Source: Muribaculaceae bacterium | Lineage (GTDB): Bacteria > Bacteroidota > Bacteroidia > Bacteroidales > Muribaculaceae | Direction: 5' to 3' | Assembly: GCA_009775365.1 (NCBI GenBank) | Contig: VSPM01000076.1 | Span: forward strand, 1-12,293 | DNA: 12,293 bases | Part shown: positions 7,061 through 12,293 of the stretch, piece after piece | Numbering within the stretch: the stretch's first letter is position 1 | Layout: every line of letters starts with the position of its first letter | The notes under the pieces: model-generated | What the model was told of the DNA's origin: nothing | The model's database searches: none | The model's input: only the letters and a program-made list of their open reading frames with translations | Translations under genes and position numbers: made by a program

Positions 7061-7480
7061 ATGCGAATACTCAAGGATAACAAGAAATATTGTTTCATAA
7101 TGGATATGGAAGTGAGAGACTATGAACTCGACTGCGAGCAAATAGTCAACAACGCTAATTATCTACATTATATGGAACACACGCGCCATAAATTTTGTGC
7201 CGATGCTGGTTTATCTTTTATAGAAATGCACAATAAAGGGATTGACGCTGTTGTAAGAAAAATCGAGATAGAATACAAAACTTCCCTCCGTGGAGGAGAA
7301 AGCTTCCTGAGCTGCCTACGGCTTGAACGCAAAGGGCCAAGATTCATTTTTCACCAAGACATTGTGAAGCCTAACGGCGAAGTGGTGGCAGAAGGAGTCG
7401 TGACAGTTGTAGTGCTGCATGACGGCAAACTCTCGAGAGGTGACGAACTTGCCAATGTATTCTCAAAATACATAAAATAA
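7061..7480 (+). CDS. Acyl-CoA thioesterase, hot-dog fold (4HBT, YbgC/FadM-like)
   Basis: This 139-residue protein is a single hot-dog domain. The stretch DCEQIVNNANYLHYMEHTR aligns with the YbgC motif in which a catalytic Asp lies ten residues before the Tyr of N-Y-L; here these are Asp24 and Tyr34. It is expected to hydrolyse acyl-CoA or related thioesters in the cytoplasm; chain preference cannot be read. The annotated start (7061) gives a 13-residue lead; the ATG at 7100 begins closer to where homologues usually start and may be the real one. It follows the membrane-protein gene by four bases and precedes dprA by 32 bases. The frame is intact. Confidence 0.88.
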   Translation: MRILKDNKKYCFIMDMEVRDYELDCEQIVNNANYLHYMEHTRHKFCADAGLSFIEMHNKGIDAVVRKIEIEYKTSLRGGESFLSCLRLERKGPRFIFHQDIVKPNGEVVAEGVVTVVVLHDGKLSRGDELANVFSKYIK

Positions 7481-7512
7481 ACCAGTATTTGCATTCTATT
7501 TCCTAAACCATT

Positions 7513-8629
7513 ATGGCAGAAAACAATATTATACACAAAATAGCCCTTTCAATGCTAAAGGGAATGAATGCTGAGATAATAAGACACATCTCTGACTGCG
7601 GAATAACTCCGGAAGAATTCTTCGCTCTCGAGGCTCCCGCTCTCGCCGACGCTCTGAAAATGCCGCGAATCAATATGTTGGAGAGAATGAATCGCGACGA
7701 GGCAATCTTCAAGGCAAGAAAAGAAAAGGAGGTGATGGACAGGCACAACATAAGAGGCTCTTTTCTTCTCGACGATGATTTCCCCGTAAGGCTATTGCAT
7801 ATTGCCGACCCCCCGGTAATGCTCTACCAGTTAGGCCACACAGACCTTGACGGCTTACATATAGCCAACGTGGTCGGAACTCGGCGCCCATCGCCTTATG
7901 GGCTGGATTTTGCAGAAAAACTGATAGAAGACCTGAGCGCATACTTCCCAGACCTGATTATTGTGAGCGGCCTGGCTTTCGGCATAGACGCTGCCGCCCA
8001 CAAGGCTTCGATAAAAGCAGAAAGAGAAACCGTGGCAGTTGTCGCTCACGGCTTGAACATGATCTACCCTGCCGCTCACCGACCTTGCAAGGATGATTTT
8101 AAAAACAGGAGGATCTATCGTGACAGAATATCCTTTCGGTGAAAAGCCTTTCCGGCAACGCTTTTTAGAACGAAACCGGATAGTGGCGGCGCTTGCCGAC
8201 ATCACAATCGTGATTGAAAGCGACATCAAAGGGGGCGCCATGTCGACAGCCAACACTGCATTTTCATATTCAAGAGATGTGGCTGCACTGCCCGGCAGGA
8301 TATCCGACCGTTTAAGTTCCGGATGCAACCATCTTATAAGAAAAGAAAAGGCCCATCTTATAGGATGTGCCGCTGACGTAATTGAAATAACCGGATGGAA
8401 GCCTCTCGACAAACAGGTAGCCCCCGTTCAACGAAACTTGTTTCCGGAACTTGATGGCGACCCAAGATTAATCTACGACACGCTCCGCTTCAGCATGGAG
8501 CCAATGCAGGCAGACTCCATTCACACACAGACACTTATTCCAATGCCAAGACTGATGTCAGCACTTGGCGAAATGGAATTTGACGGCATAATAATTCGAC
8601 ATCCCGGCAACAGATTTTCAATAGCATAA
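7513..8629 (+). pseudogene. dprA: dprA (smf), DNA-processing protein, interrupted by a frameshift
   Basis: DprA binds single-stranded DNA and loads RecA during natural transformation. The first frame (7513 to about 8080) encodes the N-terminal helical region and most of the Rossmann-like core: VVGTRRPSPYG at residues 120-130, VSGLAFGIDAAAH at 151-163, and IYPAAHR at 184-190. The second frame (8081-8629) continues without loss: DLARMILKTGGSIVTEYPFG, then RNRIVAALAD, the GGAMSTA segment, a LPGRISD stretch and a C-terminal winged-helix-like domain to the stop. Joined, they make about 371 residues, the usual length. The junction is CAC-C-GAC at 8077-8083, where CAC-CGN-GAC is expected, so two bases (probably one CG of a CGCG) are missing; a programmed +1 shift or a sequence error is also possible. 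Uncorrected, the first frame ends at 8142 after 209 residues. It is the last gene of the run. Confidence 0.9.
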
Positions 8630-8646
8630 CATAATAATAAAATAAT

Positions 8647-8681
8647 CTTGCCTGCCAACGACTTGTGTCACGGCAGACAAG
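8647..8681. terminator. Terminator hairpin between dprA and the nucleoside phosphorylase gene
   Basis: CTTGCCTGCC (8647-8656) pairs with GGCAGACAAG (8672-8681) over a 15-base loop with one wobble-type pair. Flanks are AT-rich on both sides (ATTATTTTATT in the minus direction), and the two genes converge here. Confidence 0.55.
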
Positions 8682-8709
8682 ACTCCATATTTATCATTGC
8701 TATAATTTA

Positions 8710-9588
8710 TCAGAAACGGTCAAGAACAGTTTCCACAAGCCTCTTCACAGAAGGCTTGTAATCAGTATTTGCATCCTCGGCCCTTCTCTGAGCTATTATG
8801 CAGCACACAGTCATAGCCTTGTGCCCTAACAATTTAGCCATGCCTTGCAGACAGGCTGATTCCATTTCAAAATTTGTGATCGGACGCCCGTTATATCTGA
8901 AACTTTCAATCTTAGCATTAAGTTCAGGGTCTTTCAATTCAAGACGAACTATCCTCCCCTGCGGGGCATAAAAACCTACGGCCGCTATAGTGTAACCTCT
9001 CACCATGTCATCACGCCCAATTCTGGCCACAAGTTCAGCATCAGCGTCAACCGTGTAAGGGGCAGCCCATGTAGGATCCCAAGACACATGTTTGCAGAAT
9101 TCCTTTTCAAACTCTAAGTCGCAAACCTTGTCGCGGGCAGCATAGAAATTAAGGATTCCATCAAATCCGGTGCCCTTCTCAGCGATTACAAAATCTCCGA
9201 TTTTCAAATCATACTGCAATGACCCTGAGGTGCCGACCCTCACCATATTAAGCGTGCGGTGCTCAGGCTTGACCTTGCGTGTATTAAAATCGATATTTGC
9301 AAGAGCATCGAGCTCTGTAATAACAATCTCAATATTATCAGGGCCTATGCCATGAGATATGCACATAAGTTTTTTCCCTTTATAGACACCGCCTATAGCA
9401 TGGAATTCCCTTGAACATACGTCATAGTCAATCTCATCAAAATAAGAAGCCACCATGTCTACACGGCCGGGGTCTCCCACCAGTATTATATTGTCGCGCA
9501 ACTGGTCAGGTAGTAAATGTATATGAAAAGCAGAACCATCTTCATTGATGATGAGTTCCGAAGGAGGAATAATTCTTGAATTTGACAT
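8710..9588 (-). CDS. udp: Nucleoside phosphorylase, uridine phosphorylase-like (PNP_UDP_1)
   Basis: This 292-residue cytoplasmic enzyme probably cleaves uridine or a related nucleoside with phosphate in pyrimidine salvage. The family motifs are present: VGDPGR (37-42) and RVGTSGS (117-123) around the phosphate site, and NFEMESACL (239-247) at the nucleoside site. The length is somewhat above the classical E. coli enzyme but usual for the Bacteroidota form, which has an N-terminal extension. Base specificity (uridine or another nucleoside) is not certain. The ATG at 9588 is clean. The gene is monocistronic; no strong promoter consensus was found in the AT-rich 345-base gap to its right (9589-9933), which otherwise shows nothing I can support. 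Confidence 0.9.
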   Translation of the reverse strand: MSNSRIIPPSELIINEDGSAFHIHLLPDQLRDNIILVGDPGRVDMVASYFDEIDYDVCSREFHAIGGVYKGKKLMCISHGIGPDNIEIVITELDALANIDFNTRKVKPEHRTLNMVRVGTSGSLQYDLKIGDFVIAEKGTGFDGILNFYAARDKVCDLEFEKEFCKHVSWDPTWAAPYTVDADAELVARIGRDDMVRGYTIAAVGFYAPQGRIVRLELKDPELNAKIESFRYNGRPITNFEMESACLQGMAKLLGHKAMTVCCIIAQRRAEDANTDYKPSVKRLVETVLDRF

Positions 9589-9907
9589 AAAATCGTGCTT
9601 TTAATAACCAAAGAGACATGCCATAATAACAGAGATGGAATGACAGTTTATGCACACCGCCTCTAAAATTCTATAGAGACACATCTCATTTATATTAACA
9701 ATAATTCAAGTTCAAAAGTCATAATTATGTTATATAACATGTCAAGACTGCATCAAATACTGCAGAACTCTTAATCGCAGATGCAATCTCAACACCGGCA
9801 ATAACAATGTCTCCCAATATCACAACGCCACAATACACTAACATTCAACGACAAAGCCATCACAACAGTCAATCAGAATAAAAAAAGCACAAAAAAACAG
9901 TTGCCAA

Positions 9908-9941
9908 TTTGCCAATAAATGAAAAAAAAATTGTAATTTTG
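9908..9941 (+). promoter_or_regulatory. Promoter for tRNA-Ser
   Basis: TTTG at 9908-9911 and TAATTTTG at 9934-9941 are separated by 22 bases, slightly longer than ideal. The predicted start near 9948 lies about 16 bases before the mature tRNA 5' end. Confidence 0.55.
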
Positions 9942-9963
9942 CACCGCTATCAAAAACGACCGA

Positions 9964-10050
9964 GGAAAGATGCCGGAGCGGTCGAACGGGACGGTCTCGA
10001 AAACCGTTGTACCCTTACGGGTACCCAGGGTTCGAATCCCTGTCTTTCCG
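9964..10050 (+). tRNA. tRNA-Ser, anticodon CGA
   Basis: The acceptor arm GGAAAGA (9964-9970) pairs with TCTTTCC (10043-10049), with G as discriminator. The anticodon arm reads ACGGTCTCGAAAACCGT with CGA in the loop. A long variable arm (TACCCTTACGGGTA) identifies a class II serine tRNA, and the T loop is GGTTCGAATCC. The CCA is not encoded. The 87-base length is normal. Everything downstream looks like integrated accessory DNA, so the gene may have served as an attachment site. Confidence 0.97.
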
Positions 10051-10055
10051 CTGAA

Positions 10056-10104
10056 TGATGAAAACCAGTTTACCCTGTACACCAAGGCAAACTGGTTTTT
10101 ATCA
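10056..10104 (+). terminator. Intrinsic terminator of tRNA-Ser
   Basis: AAAACCAGTTT (10061-10071) pairs with AAACTGGTTTT (10089-10099), with partial extension by ATGAT/ATCAT on the outside; a T run lies in the 3' arm and just beyond it. Confidence 0.75.
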
Positions 10105-10261
10105 TAATAAGTTGAAAAACTTTGAATTAGCTTATCAAAGTCCGAACAAAACGCTGTACAGTTTATGGTCGGTTAAGCAGTGTCAGGCTAAAAACAATTA
10201 ACGATGTGCATGATTTGTGACGCAAAAAATCGGCAATAGTTAATTGATTAAAAGCAACGTA

Positions 10262-10659
10262 ATGATCACCATCAACTATCAGATGTTCGGAAACAAAGGT
10301 TTCCAACTCCGGTTAAGGCTTTATCAAGACGGAGAAACGAAGTTTATCAATGTCACAAAGCTGCTGAAAGGTTCAATACAGAAAAGACATTGGAACCAGA
10401 AGAAACAGCTTTTTATCCCAAGTTGTCCCTTCAGTGATGAGAACAACTCAATTCTCGTGCAATTCCGGCAAAAATATGATGAGGCGGCAATCAATTGGAC
10501 AGGAAGTGTGTTTGGAATGATTGCCGCTATGGAGACTGCAAGGCAGGATAATGCCGGCACCCCCACACTATCTCGCAGTTTATCCAATCTGTGATAGATG
10601 ACCTCAACAAAAAAATGCGATTGGTCAGGTATCGCATAAATATCAACCTTATTTATTGA
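10262..10659 (+). pseudogene. Tyrosine recombinase (integrase), N-terminal remnant, frameshifted
   Basis: The first frame (10262-10594) reads as the arm-type DNA-binding N-terminus of Bacteroidota mobile-element integrases: INYQMFGNKGFQLRLRLYQD, FINVTKLLKGSIQKRHWNQK and FIPSCPFSDENNSI, followed by the start of the linker near TPTL. At 10571-10574 a TCTC moves the reading out of frame and the ORF stops at 10594. Skipping one TC restores SQFIQSVIDDLNKK, a plausible start of the core-binding domain; this stops at 10657-10659. The core and catalytic domain with the R-H-R-Y residues are absent, so the gene is dead. An upstream TTG (10244) is in frame, but ATG at 10262 fits the family better. The position about 210 bases after tRNA-Ser is where an integrase of an element inserted in that tRNA is expected. 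Confidence 0.75.
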
Positions 10660-10662
10660 TAA

Positions 10663-10896
10663 ATGATTCCATATAACAGTGTCAGCTGTATGACAGGAAA
10701 ACCTACAGGAGTCAGGGGATATGAGTATGGTGATGACCACATAACAGTTTTCTTTAAAAGCGGAAGCGTATATACCTATACTCTTTCCTCGTGTGGAGGA
10801 GCTCATCTTGCGAACATGAAGAGGCTCGCAAACGCCAAGAGGGGACTGAACACGTATCTCACCAAGAACAAACCTCCGTTTGCTTCAAAGTACTGA
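10663..10896 (+). CDS. Small protein, KTSC-like beta-hairpin pattern, function unknown
   Basis: The 77-residue protein contains HITVFFKSGSVYTYT (residues 26-40), a V-x-F-x-x-G-x-x-Y-x-Y pattern like that of KTSC domains, then a helical Lys/Arg-rich stretch (NMKRLANAKRGLNTYL) and a short PPFASK tail. I recall similar short proteins in Bacteroidota mobile regions, but no function. The ATG starts three bases after the stop of the integrase remnant. No separate promoter was recognised. It is followed after 128 bases by the 42-residue gene on the same strand, and the terminator after that gene may serve both. An overlapping frame (10791-10976) is not convincing. Confidence 0.65.
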   Translation: MIPYNSVSCMTGKPTGVRGYEYGDDHITVFFKSGSVYTYTLSSCGGAHLANMKRLANAKRGLNTYLTKNKPPFASKY

Positions 10897-11012
10897 CTAT
10901 CCCTTCGAGAATGAGTCGTCTCATTTACCTTATGGCGACAAGTCGCTATAACAAAGATGACAATGAAGACAAGTAAATAACGAGGACTTGAAATAGCCCT
11001 CACTTTAGACAG

Positions 11013-11021
11013 AAAGGAGGT
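11013..11021 (+). promoter_or_regulatory. Very strong Shine-Dalgarno sequence
   Basis: AAAGGAGGT lies just before the ATG at 11025 and nearly completes the anti-Shine-Dalgarno complement. Shine-Dalgarno sequences are generally rare and weak in Bacteroidota, and none of the other genes here has one like it. It fixes the start of the 42-residue gene. Confidence 0.75.
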
Positions 11022-11024
11022 AAT

Positions 11025-11153
11025 ATGGCAAAAAAGGTTACTTCAAAATCTGTGGCAACTACAGCTTCTAAAATCCTTAGAGATGGTCGCTATGGTGCTG
11101 ACAGCAAAAAAGTCGCCGGCAGTGCTCTTTCCCAAAGAGAGAAAAAGAAATAA
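11025..11153 (+). CDS. 42-residue lysine-rich small protein
   Basis: The protein begins MAKKVTSKSVATTASKILRD and ends KKVAGSALSQREKKK. It is basic, with Ala/Ser/Lys-rich helical composition and an internal resemblance between TSKSVATTASKIL and SKKVAGSALSQ, as in two short helical repeats. I recall related short proteins with the same TSK-x-VA-x-x-ASK...AGSALSQ pattern in many bacteria, often in accessory DNA, but none with a known role. The evidence for a real gene is a nearly perfect Shine-Dalgarno sequence four bases before the ATG, a clean stop, and an intrinsic terminator 26 bases after it. It may form a unit with the 77-residue gene upstream. It could bind nucleic acid given its charge; that is a guess. 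Confidence 0.75.
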   Translation: MAKKVTSKSVATTASKILRDGRYGADSKKVAGSALSQREKKK

Positions 11154-11178
11154 TGTGTCGACGATGTGCGTTTAGGAT

Positions 11179-11214
11179 GTTCCGATTGCCTAAGAAAGTA
11201 ATCGGAACTTTTTT
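11179..11214 (+). terminator. Strong intrinsic terminator
   Basis: GTTCCGATT (11179-11187) and AATCGGAAC (11200-11208) form a perfect 9-bp stem with a 12-base loop, followed directly by TTTTTT (11209-11214). It closes the transcript of the 42-residue gene. Confidence 0.85.
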
Positions 11215-11312
11215 GCGACAATTCAAGTTATCAAGATAATCATAAGTTATAAATTGGGTTCCTTTAATGGAATGCCACGAACGTGCTCGTGAGAGCCGTC
11301 CGGCGAAATTAT

Positions 11313-11681
11313 TCAGTTCGGGAAAACAGATGAAAATGACCACCACCGGAAGTGGCGGTGGTCGGGTTTGAGGTAATAGCCGAATGAACCTACGCAGATA
11401 TGTTGCCTTGTACCTTCATCGTAATATTCTACGCTGTCAAGTGTGTGGAGTCTTATTGTGCCGACTGTCATTGTCAGACTGATGAAACGACCTTTGAGTT
11501 TCTCGAACTCGGCTTGGTCGGCTTCTCTCTGCTCCTTCGCTCTTTGGCGGTTGACCTTTTCCACATATTCATCGTGGGAGTGTTTGAGGCCTTTGTGTGC
11601 AATCAGCGAGGGGGAATTGAGGTCTCGCCCATCCGTTAATGTGATGCCTGCTTGAAAGGCACCCCCGGCATGACGGCACAA
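11313..11681 (-). pseudogene. Truncated PcfJ-like protein fragment from a conjugative element
   Basis: The frame reads a charged coiled stretch (EYVEKVNRQRAKEQREADQA, about residues 38-57), then FISLTMTVGTIRLHTLDSVE and YYDEGTRQHICVGSFGYYLK. The EG-x-x-x-H-x-CVG-x-x-GYY part resembles the C-terminal motif of PcfJ-type proteins of conjugative plasmids and transposons (here His94, Cys96, Val97, Gly98). In that family the motif is followed by a further 40 or more residues; here the similarity ends after KPD near 11361, and the last residues run through a hairpin region to a chance stop. The N-terminal 20 residues are also doubtful. It is probably an internal piece left by decay or rearrangement. 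The assignment is from recalled motifs. Confidence 0.4.
11338..11363. repeat. Imperfect hairpin at the end of the PcfJ-like fragment
   Basis: GACCACCACC (11338-11347) and GGCGGTGGTC (11354-11363) pair with one mismatch around GGAAGT. It has no clear T run in the plus direction. It lies exactly where the protein similarity stops, so it may mark a junction or serve as a terminator. Confidence 0.45.
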
Positions 11682-12200
11682 AGGAACATATCAGTCGGCA
11701 ACCGCCGGTGTTGCCGATGGACTTGAAACAATGAAAAGAAAAAAAAGCACCACGCCCCGGAAAGCGGAGTCTATGACGATTAGAGAGGCACGAACCGGCC
11801 GCCATTGTCTCCGCCCGTGGGTGCAGACAAGCGATGAGTGGCGGAGCGGCCGAAAAAGTCCTTGCGAGGCAATGCGGCCCGGAATACGGACAGCCGCCAT
11901 TACAGTCTTATGGTATCAGGCAGCGTCCCCGATGCCTACCATAAGGCGATGGCGATTGTCGGTGTTCAGCTTTGCGGAGAGTCCGAGTGCTTCGCACCGC
12001 GCACCGGCTTCGCCGACATGCGCTCTCGGCTCTCACGCGAATGTCTATTTGCCCATAGGTGTGATGCGGTCAAGGGGTGTCAGTGCTTGCACCGTCACCT
12101 ATTGACGGCATAACGCCGCCAACACGGAAGACCGCTCCGCCTCTTGTCGCTTTCGATAGTCTGAATCAAAGCGTTTGTGACATTCCAACGCAACATTTCA
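11640..12200. other. GC-rich accessory stretch without a convincing gene
   Basis: About 560 bases are clearly richer in G and C than the flanks. Open frames on both strands have composition typical of chance reading in GC-rich DNA (Arg, Pro, Ala, Ser-rich, no recognisable motifs). The best small candidate is a plus-strand frame at 11834-11944 (36 residues, starting MSGGAAEKVLARQCGPEYGQ), which vaguely recalls short hypothetical proteins of Bacteroides conjugative transposons; I would not call it a gene. A small perfect inverted repeat, CCGTCA-cctat-TGACGG, lies at 12092-12108. The stretch may be non-coding regulatory DNA of a conjugative element. Confidence 0.35.
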
Positions 12201-12249
12201 GTGTGGCAAATCGTTGTTATATGAGAATTATTTATTAACTTTGCCACAC
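12201..12249 (+). promoter_or_regulatory. Promoter framed by a perfect 10-bp inverted repeat
   Basis: GTGTGGCAAA (12201-12210) and TTTGCCACAC (12240-12249) are exact inverted copies, 29 bases apart. Between and overlapping them lie TTG (12214-12216) and TAACTTTG (12236-12243), spaced by 19 bases, a good Bacteroidota promoter whose -7 box shares TTTG with the right arm. The layout suits a repressor operator or, less likely, a small invertible segment. The predicted start is near 12250, 14 bases before the ATG at 12264. Confidence 0.6.
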
Positions 12250-12263
12250 GAAAGCAAACAGAT

Positions 12264-12293
12264 ATGGATAAGATAATAGCCCGCAACATAAAG
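12264..12293 (+). CDS. Start of a gene cut by the window edge
   Basis: Ten codons, MDKIIARNIK, follow the promoter at 12201-12249. The I-A-R-N-I-K ending is reminiscent of the opening helix of XRE-type regulators, which would fit an autoregulatory operator, but ten residues are not enough to name a family. Confidence 0.45.
   Translation, partial: MDKIIARNIK

Noticed and set aside
7855..8412. Minus-strand open frame of 185 residues
   Set aside because: It is antisense to both halves of dprA, whose protein motifs are unmistakable.
10324..10806. Minus-strand open frame of 160 residues
   Set aside because: It is antisense to the integrase remnant and to the 77-residue gene, with no family pattern.
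11281..11330. GAGAGCCGTCCGGCGAAA, reminiscent of group II intron domain V
   Set aside because: The pairing arms and the following GTTCGG do not form the expected 34-base domain V hairpin.
11731..12113. Plus-strand frames of 91-124 residues in the GC-rich block
   Set aside because: Two overlapping frames have Arg/Ser/Pro-rich random composition, without ribosome site or motif.

Overview
The window looks like a chromosomal segment of a member of the Bacteroidales, perhaps Muribaculaceae or a relative. The evidence is repeated Bacteroidota-type promoters (TAnnTTTG -7 boxes, several with a TTTG or TTG element about 20 bases upstream), mostly absent Shine-Dalgarno sequences, a DUF4250 gene, and the style of the core genes. 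The family assignment is an inference.

Region 1 (1-2570, minus strand) is a surface-polymer acylation pair: an SGNH hydrolase gene followed by an MBOAT O-acyltransferase gene, read from one well-formed promoter at 2538-2569. Region 2 (2740-3820) is a scrapyard of mobile DNA. It holds an N-terminal fragment resembling a phage tape measure protein, a small plus-strand membrane-protein ORF with its own promoter, a C-terminal fragment resembling a phage tail assembly chaperone, and the 5' part of a class C group II intron lying next to a terminator hairpin. Region 3 (4156-5288) has a YpfJ-type zinc metallopeptidase converging on a 59-residue DUF4250 gene.

Region 4 (5346-8629, plus strand) is a compact four-gene run: an exported Ntn-hydrolase of the acyltransferase/C45 type, a two-helix membrane protein, a hot-dog thioesterase, and dprA. 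The dprA gene is broken by a frameshift at 8080-8081, while both halves remain well conserved. A convergent uridine phosphorylase-family gene (8710-9588, minus) follows.

Region 5 begins at a tRNA-Ser(CGA) gene (9964-10050) with its own promoter and terminator. From there to the right edge the sequence looks like remains of integrated elements: a frameshifted N-terminal fragment of a tyrosine recombinase, a 77-residue small protein, a 42-residue lysine-rich protein with an unusually strong Shine-Dalgarno and an intrinsic terminator, a truncated PcfJ-like fragment on the minus strand, and a GC-rich stretch without a convincing gene. At the edge a new gene starts at 12264 behind a promoter framed by a perfect 10-bp inverted repeat.

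No CRISPR array, complete insertion sequence, rRNA or complete new multi-gene system was seen. The points most worth following up are the split dprA, the truncated intron and phage mosaic, the 42-residue gene, and the inverted repeat around the last promoter.
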